A stretch of 17,883 nt of DNA from Limimaricola sp041580155 (GCA_041580155.1 JBFGEI010000031.1:1-17883); one strand, 5' to 3'. Counted from the stretch's first letter, positions 1 through 7,896 are shown. The notes: generated by a model from the sequence alone, not told the origin. A program made the numbers and translations.

Positions 1-92
1 GTTCGGGGCCCGCGGCACCAATCAAAAAAACATTAACAAGAACGTCCAGACCCCTGAATGAACAGGGAAACCGGACGGAAACGGGGACCAGG
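1..92 (+). other. Leader region upstream of the transporter operon
   Basis: This 92-base stretch precedes the first ATPase and holds no gene I can support. An A-rich patch at about 20-42 stands out against the GC-rich surroundings and may belong to a promoter or the end of an intergenic spacer, but I see no convincing -35/-10 pair. A short hairpin can form with arms CCCTG (52-56) and CAGGG (63-67). Purine-rich bases just before the ATG at 93 (GGGGACCAGG) can serve as the ribosome binding site. In related operons a substrate-binding protein gene often lies upstream, but none is visible here. Confidence 0.4.
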
Positions 93-878
93 ATGATCAC
101 CGTCGAGAACCTTCACCGCCATTTCGGCGGCTTTCACGCCGTCGATGGCGCGTCTCTGACGATCGAAGCCGGATCGATCACCGGGCTGATCGGCCCGAAC
201 GGCGCCGGCAAGACCACGCTGTTCAACGTGATCGCCGGGCGGCTGCCGCCGACCTCCGGCCGGGTCACCATGGATGGCGAGGACATTACCGGCCTGCCGC
301 CGCACGAGCTGTTCCACAAGGGGCTGCTGCGCACCTTCCAGATCGCGCATGAGTTTTCGTCGATGACGGTGCGCGAGAACCTGATGATGGTGCCCGCCGA
401 CCAGTCCGGCGAAACCCTGTGGAACGCCTGGTTCGGCCGTGCCCGGATCGCCGCCGAGGAACGCGACCTTGCGAAGAAGGCCGACGATGTCCTTGAATTT
501 CTGACGATTTCCCATCTGGCCGACGAACGCGCCGGCAACCTGTCGGGCGGCCAGAAGAAGCTGCTCGAACTGGGCCGCACGATGATGGTCGACGCCAAGA
601 TCGTGTTTCTCGACGAGGTCGGCGCCGGGGTGAACCGCACTTTGCTGAACACCATCGGCGACGCGATCATCCGGCTCAACAAGGAGCGCGGCTACACCTT
701 CTGCGTCATCGAGCACGACATGGATTTCATCGGCCGGCTCTGCGACCCGGTCATCGTGATGGCCGAGGGCAAGGTGCTGGCCGAGGGCAGCGCCGCGCAC
801 ATCATGGAAAACGAGGCGGTGATCGAGGCGTATCTCGGCACCGGATTGAAGAACAAAGCGGCCGTTGGCCAGGGCTGA
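93..878 (+). CDS. livG: HAAT-family ABC transporter ATP-binding protein (LivG-like)
   Basis: This is the first of two nucleotide-binding subunits of a branched-chain-amino-acid-type importer. It hydrolyses ATP on the inner face of the membrane to drive the LivH/LivM-like permeases. In 261 residues it shows Walker A GPNGAGKT (34-41), Q-loop Gln83, signature LSGGQ (150-154), Walker B VFLDE (171-175) and H-loop His208. The segment NKERGYTFCVIEHDMDFI is typical of the LivG subgroup. After the catalytic Glu175 it has Val where most ABC ATPases have Pro (DEV, not DEP). The ATG at 93 is preceded by a purine-rich ribosome binding site and begins right at the first beta-strand (ITVENLHRHFGG). The next ATPase begins 38 bases downstream. 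The family assignment is firm, but the transported substrate cannot be read from this subunit. Confidence 0.93.
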   Translation: MITVENLHRHFGGFHAVDGASLTIEAGSITGLIGPNGAGKTTLFNVIAGRLPPTSGRVTMDGEDITGLPPHELFHKGLLRTFQIAHEFSSMTVRENLMMVPADQSGETLWNAWFGRARIAAEERDLAKKADDVLEFLTISHLADERAGNLSGGQKKLLELGRTMMVDAKIVFLDEVGAGVNRTLLNTIGDAIIRLNKERGYTFCVIEHDMDFIGRLCDPVIVMAEGKVLAEGSAAHIMENEAVIEAYLGTGLKNKAAVGQG

Positions 879-888
879 GAGGCAGAAC

Positions 889-924
889 ATGCGTATTTTC
901 GGAAAGATGAACCGCGGTGGTTGA
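889..924 (+). other. Possible 11-codon leader ORF overlapping the livF start
   Basis: An ATG at 889 with a good upstream ribosome binding site (GAGAGG, 877-882) opens an 11-codon frame, MRIFGKMNRGG, that stops with TGA at 922-924. The stop lies just inside the downstream ATPase gene, whose GTG start is at 917 in another frame. The livF frame is closed by a TGA at 908-910, so livF cannot start here. The mini-ORF could be a translational coupling device, or simply a chance frame. It could also mark the original start of livF displaced by a frameshift. There is no homology evidence for the peptide. Confidence 0.25.
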
Positions 925-1630
925 ACCGTTCCTGATCGGCGAAGCCATGACCGGCGGCTACGGCAGCGGCGCGGACATCCTGCACGGCTGCACCCTGGGT
1001 GTGGAAAAGGGCAAGATCGCGGTGATCGTCGGCCCCAACGGCGCCGGCAAGTCGACCGCGATGAAGGCGGTGTTCGGCATGCTGAACCTGCGCTCGGGAT
1101 CGGTGCGGCTCGACGGTGAGGACATCACCGCGCTCAGCCCGCAGGACCGGGTGGCCAAGGGCATGGCCTTCGTGCCGCAGACCTCGAACATCTTCACCTC
1201 GATGACCGTCGAGGAGAACCTCGAGATGGGCGCCTTCCTGCGCCGCGACGACATCCGGCCGACGATCGAGCAGGTCTACGACCTGTTTCCGATCCTGCGC
1301 GACAAGCGCCGCCAGGCCGCCGGCGAGCTGTCGGGTGGCCAGCGCCAGCAGGTCGCGGTCGGACGGGCGCTGATGACCCAGCCCAAGGTGCTGATGCTCG
1401 ACGAGCCGACCGCCGGCGTGTCGCCGATCGTGATGGACGAGCTGTTCGACCGGATCATCGAGGTCGCCCGCGCCGGCATCACCATCCTGATGGTCGAGCA
1501 GAACGCCCGCCAGGCGCTGGAGATCGCCGACACCGGCTACGTGCTGGTGCAGGGCGCCAACGGCTACACCGGCACCGGCGCCGAGCTGCTGGCCGACCCC
1601 GAGGTGCGCCGCACCTTCCTGGGAGGATGA
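917..1630 (+). CDS. livF: HAAT-family ABC transporter ATP-binding protein (LivF-like)
   Basis: This is the second ATPase of the importer and is expected to pair with the LivG-like subunit as a heterodimer. In 237 residues it has Walker A GPNGAGKS (39-46), Q-loop Gln88, signature LSGGQ (138-142) and Walker B LMLDE (159-163). VEQN (193-196) sits where a switch histidine is usual, a substitution typical of LivF proteins. The GTG at 917 is chosen because it keeps the first beta-strand (EPFLIGEAMTGGYG) and because the frame is closed upstream at 908. The only other nearby start, ATG at 947, would delete that strand. The GTG has only a distant GGAAAG (901-906) upstream and overlaps an 11-codon leader ORF. 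Its TGA overlaps the ATG at 1627 of the following frame. Function is firm and the exact start less so. Confidence 0.9.
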   Translation: MVEPFLIGEAMTGGYGSGADILHGCTLGVEKGKIAVIVGPNGAGKSTAMKAVFGMLNLRSGSVRLDGEDITALSPQDRVAKGMAFVPQTSNIFTSMTVEENLEMGAFLRRDDIRPTIEQVYDLFPILRDKRRQAAGELSGGQRQQVAVGRALMTQPKVLMLDEPTAGVSPIVMDELFDRIIEVARAGITILMVEQNARQALEIADTGYVLVQGANGYTGTGAELLADPEVRRTFLGG

Positions 1631-1632
1631 TC

Positions 1633-2013
1633 ATGCGTTTCGCCTCCCTGCTGATCGCCGCGCTGCCTGCCGCCGCCCAGGCCGAGGGCGCGCGGATCGT
1701 GTTCGACTGCCAGATCGTGAGCCGCTGCGACGCCGCCGGCGCCTGCACCCCGGCAACCACGATGCAGCGCTTCAACCTGACCCCGCGCGACCGCGCCGCC
1801 GACGGCAGCGGCAGTTATTCGATCTCCTATGACGAGATCGAGGCCGAGGCGCAGGCGCCCGACGGGCTGCGGCTGTTTCGGTGGCGCGAGGGCGACCGGG
1901 ACCGGCAGACCCTGCTGCTGAACGACGACAGCAACGCCACCTGGCACCGGCTGCGCGACGGCGACGCCGCCAAGACCTCCATCGAATTCCTGCGCTGCGA
2001 GATCCTGCAATGA
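1633..2013 (+). CDS. Small secreted protein of unknown function within the transporter operon
   Basis: I do not recognise a family for this 126-residue protein. The first 18 or so residues (MRFASLLIAALPAAAQAEG) look like a Sec signal peptide with cleavage after AQA, so the mature protein should be periplasmic. It has four cysteines (26, 32, 38, 122), an even number suited to disulfides, followed by a polar segment likely rich in beta-strand. ATG 1633 is preferred because GGGAGG (1621-1626) lies six bases upstream, whereas ATG 1627 lies immediately after that site. The gene sits between livF and livH, and its TGA overlaps the livH ATG, so it is surely co-translated with the transporter. A role as an accessory or quality-control factor for the importer is inference from position only. 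The usual substrate-binding protein would be about three times longer. Confidence 0.8.
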   Translation: MRFASLLIAALPAAAQAEGARIVFDCQIVSRCDAAGACTPATTMQRFNLTPRDRAADGSGSYSISYDEIEAEAQAPDGLRLFRWREGDRDRQTLLLNDDSNATWHRLRDGDAAKTSIEFLRCEILQ

Positions 2014-3023
2014 CCGATTTCATCAACGCGCTGGTGGCGCTCTCGAACTTCGTGCTGGTGCCCGGCGCCGCCTACGGCGCCCAGCTGGCGCTGGGGGCGC
2101 TCGGGGTGACGCTGATCTACGGCATCCTGCGGTTCTCCAACTTCGCGCATGGCGACACCATGGCCTTCGGCACCATGGCGACGATCCTGGTCACCTGGGG
2201 CCTGCAGTCGCTGGGCGTCAGCTTCGGGCCGCTGCCGACCGCGCTGCTGGCGCTGCCGGTCGGCATCGCGATCACCGGTCTGCTGCTCTTGGGCACCGAC
2301 CGCCTGGTCTACCGGTTCTACCGCAAGCAGAAGGCGGCGCCGGTGGTGCTGGTGATCGTGTCGATCGGCGTGATGTTCGTGATGAACGGCATCGTCCGCT
2401 TCATCATCGGCGTCGGCGACATCAACTTCGCCGACGGCGCCCGCTTCGTGGTCAACGCCCGCGACTTCAAGGAAGCGACCGGCCTGGCCGAGGGGCTGGC
2501 GATCCGGTCGACCACGGTGATCACCCTGGTGACCGCGGCGGTGGCCGTGGCGCTGCTGTTCTGGTTCCTCAACAAGACCCGCACCGGCAAGTCGATGCGC
2601 GCGTTTTCCGACAACGAGGACCTCGCGCTGCTGTCGGGCATCAACCCCGAACGGGTGGTGATGGTCACCTGGCTGATCGTGGCGGCGCTGGCGACCACCG
2701 CGGGCGTGCTCTACGGCCTCGACAAGTCGTTCAAGGCCTTCACCTACTTCCAGCTGCTGCTGCCGATCTTCGCCGCCGCCATCGTCGGCGGTCTCGGCAA
2801 CCCGCTGGGCGCCATCGCCGGCGGCTTCGTGATCGCCTTCTCCGAGGTGCTGATCACCTACGCCTGGAAGAAGGTGCTGGTCTACGCCCTGCCCGACAGC
2901 CTCGAACCCTCGGGTCTCGTGCAGCTGCTGTCGACCGACTACAAATTCGCCGTGAGCTTCGCGATCCTGATCATCGTGCTGCTGTTCAAGCCGACCGGCC
3001 TCTTCAAGGGACAATCCGTATGA
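2010..3023 (+). CDS. livH: HAAT-family ABC transporter permease (LivH-like)
   Basis: This is the first integral membrane subunit of the importer. It has 337 residues with about eight hydrophobic segments, starting around residues 16-40. The cytoplasmic coupling stretch RTGKSMRAFSDNEDLALLSGI begins at residue 191 and would contact the ATPases. The glycine-rich GGLGNPLGAIAGG (260-272) is a family hallmark of LivH proteins. I chose ATG 2010, which overlaps the preceding stop as ATGA. A longer in-frame extension from 1881 is arginine- and proline-rich, overlaps the secreted protein gene throughout, and is not credible. There is little Shine-Dalgarno sequence, so translation probably depends on coupling to the preceding gene. 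It is followed by a second ATGA overlap into the LivM-like gene. Substrate specificity is unknown. Confidence 0.93.
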   Translation: MTDFINALVALSNFVLVPGAAYGAQLALGALGVTLIYGILRFSNFAHGDTMAFGTMATILVTWGLQSLGVSFGPLPTALLALPVGIAITGLLLLGTDRLVYRFYRKQKAAPVVLVIVSIGVMFVMNGIVRFIIGVGDINFADGARFVVNARDFKEATGLAEGLAIRSTTVITLVTAAVAVALLFWFLNKTRTGKSMRAFSDNEDLALLSGINPERVVMVTWLIVAALATTAGVLYGLDKSFKAFTYFQLLLPIFAAAIVGGLGNPLGAIAGGFVIAFSEVLITYAWKKVLVYALPDSLEPSGLVQLLSTDYKFAVSFAILIIVLLFKPTGLFKGQSV

Positions 3024-4318
3024 GCCTGCGCGCACCGCTACTCTTCGCGCTGATGGCGCTTCTGATCATCGGCACCGGGCTGATGCAGGGCTGGAACCTG
3101 GCGCTGACCATCGTCAACATGGGTCTGATCTCGGCGATCATGGCGCTTGGCGTCAACCTGCAGTGGGGCTTTGCCGGGCTGTTCAACGTCGGCGTCATGG
3201 GCTTCGTGGCGCTCGGCGGCCTGGCCGCGGTGCTGATTCCGCTGCCGCCGGTCGCCGAGGCCTGGAACGCCGGCGGGCTGCGGCTGCTGGCCGGCCTGGC
3301 CAGCGGCGTCGCGGTGATCGCCCTGGCGGCGCTGGTCTGGAAGAAGATGCGTCGCCACAAGGCGCGGCCGCTGGTGATGCTCGTGCTGCTGGTCGCCGGC
3401 TTCTTCGCGTTCCGCGCCGTGCTCGATCCGGGCGTCGACGCGGTCGAAGCGGTGGACCCGTCGCGCGCCGGCTACCTTGGCGGCCTGGGCCTGCCGGTGC
3501 TGCTGTCCTGGCCGGTCGGCGGCCTGCTGGCGGCGGGCGCGGCCTGGGTGATCGGCAAGGCGGCGCTCGGGCTGCGGTCGGACTACCTGGCGATCGCGAC
3601 GCTCGGCATCGCCGAGATCATCATCGCGGTGCTGAAAAACGAAGACTGGCTGGCCCGCGGCGTGAAGAACGTCATCGGGATTCCGCGGCCGGTGCCGTTC
3701 GAGATCGAGCTGCAGTCCGACCCGGGTTTCGTCGCCCGCGCCGCCGGTTTCGGCATCGATCCGACCACCGCCTCGACCCTCTGGGTCAAGCTGCTCTACG
3801 CGGCGCTGTTCACCGTGGTGCTGGTGATCGTGCTGTGGCTGGCGCAGCGGGCGCTGGCGTCGCCATGGGGCCGGATGATGCGGGCGATCCGCGACAACGA
3901 GGTGGCGGCCGAGGCGATGGGCAAGAACGTCACCGCGCGGCACCTGCAGATCTTCATCCTCGGCTCCGCGGTCTGCGGCATCGCCGGCGCGATGATGACC
4001 ACGCTGGACGGCCAGCTGACGCCCGGCTCGTACCAGCCGCTGCGCTTCACCTTCCTGGTCTGGGTGATGGTGATCGTCGGCGGCTCGGGCAACAACTACG
4101 GCTCGGTTCTGGGCGGCATGCTGATCTGGTGGCTCTGGGTGATGGTCGAACCGCTCGGCCTGTGGCTGATGGACGTGATCACCTCGGGGATGGCGGAAAC
4201 CAGCTGGCTGCGCGGCCACCTGACCGACGCGGCGGCGCATATGCGGCTGATGACCATGGGAGTGATCCTGCTGATGGTGCTGCGGTTCAGCCCGCGCGGG
4301 CTGATCCCGGAGCGTTGA
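3020..4318 (+). CDS. livM: HAAT-family ABC transporter permease (LivM-like)
   Basis: This is the second permease of the importer, 432 residues long with many hydrophobic segments. The hallmarks are NLQWGFAGLFNVGVMGFVALGG (starting near residue 46), the coupling stretch GRMMRAIRDNEVAAEAMG (284-301), GGSGNNYGSVLGG (354-366) and the terminal LRFSPRGLIPE. A region at about 90-180 adds extra hydrophobic segments separated by a basic loop (KKMRRHKARP). The length is close to that of the long LivM type. The ATG at 3020 overlaps the livH TGA and has AAGGG (3006-3010) nine bases upstream. It is the last gene of the operon, and a strong palindromic terminator begins 27 bases after its stop. Confidence 0.93.
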   Translation: MSLRAPLLFALMALLIIGTGLMQGWNLALTIVNMGLISAIMALGVNLQWGFAGLFNVGVMGFVALGGLAAVLIPLPPVAEAWNAGGLRLLAGLASGVAVIALAALVWKKMRRHKARPLVMLVLLVAGFFAFRAVLDPGVDAVEAVDPSRAGYLGGLGLPVLLSWPVGGLLAAGAAWVIGKAALGLRSDYLAIATLGIAEIIIAVLKNEDWLARGVKNVIGIPRPVPFEIELQSDPGFVARAAGFGIDPTTASTLWVKLLYAALFTVVLVIVLWLAQRALASPWGRMMRAIRDNEVAAEAMGKNVTARHLQIFILGSAVCGIAGAMMTTLDGQLTPGSYQPLRFTFLVWVMVIVGGSGNNYGSVLGGMLIWWLWVMVEPLGLWLMDVITSGMAETSWLRGHLTDAAAHMRLMTMGVILLMVLRFSPRGLIPER

Positions 4319-4345
4319 CCGGCCCCGCGCCGGCGATCCGAAACC

Positions 4346-4377
4346 AGAACGGCGCCGGGGATCCCCGGCGCCGTTTT
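4346..4377 (+). terminator. Palindromic terminator between convergent genes
   Basis: Bases 4348-4375 form a perfect 28-base palindrome centred on GGGGATCCCC with arms rich in GGCGCC. A G-T and an A-T pair extend the stem to 4346/4377. On the plus strand the stem runs into TTTTCCGTTT, which makes a good intrinsic terminator for the transporter operon. On the minus strand the stem is followed by TCTGGTTTC, so it may also stop transcripts of the convergent dehydrogenase gene, whose stop is at 4398. Confidence 0.75.
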
Positions 4378-4397
4378 CCGTTTCCCAAGCGTGTCGG

Positions 4398-5267
4398 TCA
4401 GTCGCGCCGCAGCCGCTTGATCAGCGACGAGGTGTCCCAGCGACCGCCGCCCATCTGCTGGACGTCCTTGTAGAACTGGTCGACCAGCGCCGTCACCGGC
4501 AGGCTGACGCCGATCTCGTCGGCGGCGTCGAGACAGATCCCGAGATCCTTGCGCATCCAGTCGACCGCGAAGCCGTGCTCGAACTGGTCGTCGAGCATGG
4601 TCTTGTGGCGGTTCACCATCTGCCAGCTGCCGGCGGCGCCCTGGCTGATCACCTCGACCAGCGCCCGGCCGTCGAGCCCGGCCTTCTCGGCGAAGGCCAG
4701 CGATTCCGACAGTCCTTGCACCAGCCCGGCGATGGCGATCTGGTTGGCCATCTTCGCCAGCTGTCCGGCGCCGCTTTCGCCCAAGCGTCGGCAGATCTTG
4801 GCATAGGCGTCGATCACCGGCTCGGCGCGGTCGAAATCCGCCTGCGCGCCGCCACACATCACCGACAGCTGGCCGTTCTCGGCCCCGGCCTGGCCGCCAG
4901 ATACAGGCGCGTCGACGAAGCCAAGCCCGTGCTCATCCGCCACCGCCGCAAGCTCGCGGGTGACCGCGGCGCTGACCGTGGTGTGGTCGACGAACAGCGC
5001 GCCCCTGGCCATCGCGCCGAGCGCGCCGTCGGGCCCGAGGCAGATGCTGCGCAGGTCGTCGTCGTTGCCGACGCAGGCGAAGACGATCTCGGCGTCCTTC
5101 ACCGCTTTGGCCGGCGTCGCGGCATGGGCGCCGCCATGCTGCGCCACCCAGGACTCGGCCTTGGCGGCGCTGCGGTTGTAGACGGTGACCTGGTGCCCGG
5201 CGGCGGCGAGATGCCCCGCCATCGGATAGCCCATCACGCCCAATCCCAGAAATGTAACCCGTGCCAT
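4398..5267 (-). CDS. Beta-hydroxyacid dehydrogenase (3-hydroxyisobutyrate dehydrogenase family), NAD(P)-dependent
   Basis: This soluble oxidoreductase of 289 residues has the usual family length. The N-terminal Rossmann motif is GLGVMG (8-13), followed by an acidic/polar NR pair (31-32). DHTTVS (94-99), the substrate-binding PVSGG (121-125) and GAGQLAKMANQ with catalytic Lys172 and Asn175 define the family. The C-terminal helical domain is intact. The substrate could be 3-hydroxyisobutyrate, tartronate semialdehyde or another short hydroxyacid; the sequence does not decide between them. Two ATGs lie in tandem. The inner one (5267) is preferred because AGGGGAG (5273-5279) is five bases away, against two bases for the one at 5270. 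The longer upstream extension in this frame overlaps the divergent acylase gene and looks non-coding. The gene converges on the transporter operon and diverges from the acylase gene. Confidence 0.92.
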   Translation of the reverse strand: MARVTFLGLGVMGYPMAGHLAAAGHQVTVYNRSAAKAESWVAQHGGAHAATPAKAVKDAEIVFACVGNDDDLRSICLGPDGALGAMARGALFVDHTTVSAAVTRELAAVADEHGLGFVDAPVSGGQAGAENGQLSVMCGGAQADFDRAEPVIDAYAKICRRLGESGAGQLAKMANQIAIAGLVQGLSESLAFAEKAGLDGRALVEVISQGAAGSWQMVNRHKTMLDDQFEHGFAVDWMRKDLGICLDAADEIGVSLPVTALVDQFYKDVQQMGGGRWDTSSLIKRLRRD

Positions 5268-5376
5268 CATGTCTCCCCTGGCCTCGGGGCCTTTCGCTCG
5301 GCCCGGAAGCGCGATAGTCACCGGCCCCAACCGGCCCGTCAAGCACGGGCCCTTCGCGCGCGTTTCCGGGGGATGA
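5268..5376. promoter_or_regulatory. Divergent intergenic region with a hairpin
   Basis: The dehydrogenase (minus) and acylase (plus) genes diverge from this 109-base region, so it must hold the promoters of one or both, unless the acylase is read from further upstream. I cannot point to clear -35/-10 boxes in this GC-rich sequence. A hairpin with 7-bp arms GGCCCGT (5333-5339) and ACGGGCC (5345-5351) and loop CAAGC lies in the presumed acylase leader. Ribosome binding sites are visible at both ends: AGGGGAG on the minus strand and CGGGGGGA (5366-5373) on the plus strand. Confidence 0.45.
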
Positions 5377-7845
5377 ATGGCCGTCTTGTTCCGCTGGCTT
5401 CTGCGCCTGACGATCGGGCTCATCGTGCTTGGCCTGGCCGGGTTCGGCCTGACCTACTGGTTCGCGGCGCGGTCGCTGCCCGACTACGACGGCCGGGTCC
5501 GGGTCGCCGGGATCACCGCCCCGGTCGAGATCGTCCGCGACAACGCCAACGTGCCGCATGTGTTCGGCCGCAACGACGCCGACGTGTTCTTCGCGCTTGG
5601 ATACGCCCATGCCCAGGACCGGCTGTGGCAGATGGTGATGCTGCGCCGCACCGTGCAGGGCCGGCTGTCCGAGCTGTTCGGCAGCCGCGGGCTGCAAAGC
5701 GACACGCTGCTGCGCCGGCTCGATCTCTACAACCTGTCGGTGGCCTCGGTCGAGGATCAGGACCCGCAGGCCAAGACCGCGCTCTCGGCCTATTCCGAGG
5801 GCGTCAACGCCTGGATAGGCCAGGTCAACGCCGGCGCCCGGGGCCGTGGCGCGCCCGAGATGTGGCTGTTCAACCAGGCGATCGCGCCGTGGCAGCCGGC
5901 CGACAGCATCGCGGTGCTGAAGCTGATGGCGCTGCAGCAAAGCGACCAGCTGCAGAACGAGGTGCTGCGCGCCCGGCTGTCGCTGGTGCTCGACGACGAT
6001 CGGCTGGGCGACATCCTGCCCGACGTGCCGGGCCCCGGCCTCGCGGCGCTGCCGCGCTACGCCGAGCTGATGCCAGAGCTGCCCCGCCGCACCGCGGCCG
6101 CCGCGCCGGCGCCGCGCGACCCGCTGTCGGCGATCCAGCCGGCCGAGTTGTCGGGCGCCTCGAACGCCTGGGCCGCCGGGCCGGACCGCTCGGCCACCGG
6201 GGCGACGCTGTTGGCCAACGACCCGCACCGGCCGCTGACCGCGCCGGCGATCTGGTACCTGGCGCGGCTCGAACTGCAATCGGGCGGCGTGATCGGCGCG
6301 ACGATCCCCGGCATCCCGCTGATCCTGACCGGGCGCAGCGCCGATCTCGGCTGGGGCATCACCGCGAGCTACGCCGACGACCAGGACGTCTACGCCGAAG
6401 AGGTCAACCCGCGCGACGCCAACCAGTACCGCACGCCCGACGGCTGGGAAAATTTCCGCAGCCGCGACAGCATCGTCGAGATCCGCGACGCGCCGGCGGT
6501 GACGTTGCATCTGCAATGGACATCGAACGGGCCGGTGCTGCCGCCCGACCAGTTCAACCTCGGCACGATCCGCCCCGCCGGCCACGTCACCACCCTGGCC
6601 TGGACCGGCCTGTCGGCCGACGACACCAGCATGTCCGCCGGGCTGCGGCTGATGCAGGCGCGCAGCGTCGAACAGGGCATAGCCTCGGGCCGGCTGCAGA
6701 TCGCGCCGGCGCAGAACCTGGTGATGGCCGATCGCAACCGCATCGCGATGAAGACCGTCGGTGCGATCCCGGCGCGCGATCCCGGCCACCAGAGCAAGGG
6801 CCGGATGCCGACGCTGGGCTACGTCGCCGAAAACCGCTGGACCGGCATCCTGCCCTACGGCAGCAACCCCGAGTTCCTCGATCCGGCCGGCGGCATCCTG
6901 GGCAACACCAACAACAAGACCGTCAACCGGCCGTTTCCGGACCACGTGTCGTACCACTGGGGCGACACCCAGCGGATCGCGCGCTGGCGCGGGCTGATGC
7001 AATCACGCGAGGTCCACACCCGCGAGAGCTTCATCGAGGCCCAGCTCGATACCGTCAGCCCGACCGCACGGGCGCTGCTGCCGCTGGTCGGCGCGGATCT
7101 GTGGTTCACCGGCGAGGCCGCGACGAACGGCACGCCGCTGCGCCAGCGCGAGCAGGCGCTGAAGCTTCTTGCCGAGTGGAACGGCGAGATGAACGAACAC
7201 ATGCCCGAGCCGCTGATCTACGCCGCCTGGATGCGGGCGCTGCAGGACCGGCTGATCCGCGACGAACTCGGGCCGCTCGGCACCGAATTCCGCCAGCTTC
7301 AGCCGCTGTTCGTCGACCGGGTGTTCCGCGACATCGGCGGCGCCGGGGTCTGGTGCGACGTGCAGCAGTCGGCACCGGTCGAGACCTGCAGCGACATCGC
7401 CCGGCTGGCGCTGGACGACGCGCTGCTGTGGATCACCGAGACCTACGGCGGCAATCTCGACAGCCTGCGCTGGGGCGATGCCCACGAAGCCGAACAGAAC
7501 CACCCGGTGCTCGGCGCGGCGCCGTTCCTCGGCTGGTTCGTCAACATCCACCAGTCGACCAGCGGCGGCGACAACACGCTGATGCGCGGGCTGAGCGCCG
7601 GCACCGGGCCGAACCCGTTCCGCAACGTCCACGCCGCCGGCTATCGCGGGGTCTACGACTTCGCCGACCCCGACAGCTCGGTGTTCATCATCTCGACCGG
7701 CCAGTCCGGCCACCCGCTGTCGCGCTACTACGACGACATGGGCGAGCTGTGGCGCCGCGGCGAATACATCCCGATGTCGCTCGACCCGAGCCTGGCGCGC
7801 GGCGCCGCGGTCGGCATCACCCAGCTGCTGCCGGCACCACGCTGA
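5377..7845 (+). CDS. Penicillin acylase family protein (Ntn hydrolase), membrane-anchored
   Basis: This 822-residue protein belongs to the penicillin amidase family (Ntn hydrolases, peptidase family S45). These are made as a single precursor and cleave themselves before a serine that becomes the N-terminal nucleophile. The predicted nucleophile is Ser262 in SGASNAW, giving an alpha chain before it and a beta chain of about 560 residues after it. The family stretch VPHVFGRNDADVFFALGYAHAQDRLWQM starts near residue 59, and GNTNNK and the C-terminal STGQSGHPLSRYY also fit. Residues 8-28 are hydrophobic and may be a signal anchor or uncleaved signal, placing the enzyme in the periplasm. Natural substrates of such proteins include N-acyl homoserine lactones and other amides, but nothing here selects one. 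The start ATG 5377 has CGGGGGGA just upstream. A DUF3140-type gene follows 51 bases downstream. Confidence 0.92.
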   Translation: MAVLFRWLLRLTIGLIVLGLAGFGLTYWFAARSLPDYDGRVRVAGITAPVEIVRDNANVPHVFGRNDADVFFALGYAHAQDRLWQMVMLRRTVQGRLSELFGSRGLQSDTLLRRLDLYNLSVASVEDQDPQAKTALSAYSEGVNAWIGQVNAGARGRGAPEMWLFNQAIAPWQPADSIAVLKLMALQQSDQLQNEVLRARLSLVLDDDRLGDILPDVPGPGLAALPRYAELMPELPRRTAAAAPAPRDPLSAIQPAELSGASNAWAAGPDRSATGATLLANDPHRPLTAPAIWYLARLELQSGGVIGATIPGIPLILTGRSADLGWGITASYADDQDVYAEEVNPRDANQYRTPDGWENFRSRDSIVEIRDAPAVTLHLQWTSNGPVLPPDQFNLGTIRPAGHVTTLAWTGLSADDTSMSAGLRLMQARSVEQGIASGRLQIAPAQNLVMADRNRIAMKTVGAIPARDPGHQSKGRMPTLGYVAENRWTGILPYGSNPEFLDPAGGILGNTNNKTVNRPFPDHVSYHWGDTQRIARWRGLMQSREVHTRESFIEAQLDTVSPTARALLPLVGADLWFTGEAATNGTPLRQREQALKLLAEWNGEMNEHMPEPLIYAAWMRALQDRLIRDELGPLGTEFRQLQPLFVDRVFRDIGGAGVWCDVQQSAPVETCSDIARLALDDALLWITETYGGNLDSLRWGDAHEAEQNHPVLGAAPFLGWFVNIHQSTSGGDNTLMRGLSAGTGPNPFRNVHAAGYRGVYDFADPDSSVFIISTGQSGHPLSRYYDDMGELWRRGEYIPMSLDPSLARGAAVGITQLLPAPR

Positions 7846-7896
7846 CCGGAACCGGTTCGGTCCCACCGGGGTTGGCCGGTAGCCAGGGAGAACGTG

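Noticed and set aside
1881..2009. N-terminal extension of the LivH-like permease
   Set aside because: The 43 extra residues are Arg- and Pro-rich and overlap the upstream gene. The ATGA overlap at 2010 fits the family N-terminus.
3290..3560. Extra hydrophobic region in the LivM-like permease as a possible insertion
   Set aside because: The total length of 432 residues is normal for long-form LivM proteins, so no unusual insertion needs to be invoked.
4933..7002. A 689-codon minus-strand frame antisense to the acylase
   Set aside because: Composition is Arg/Ala/Gly/Val biased with no motif, and it overlaps the acylase nearly throughout. It is a GC-driven shadow.
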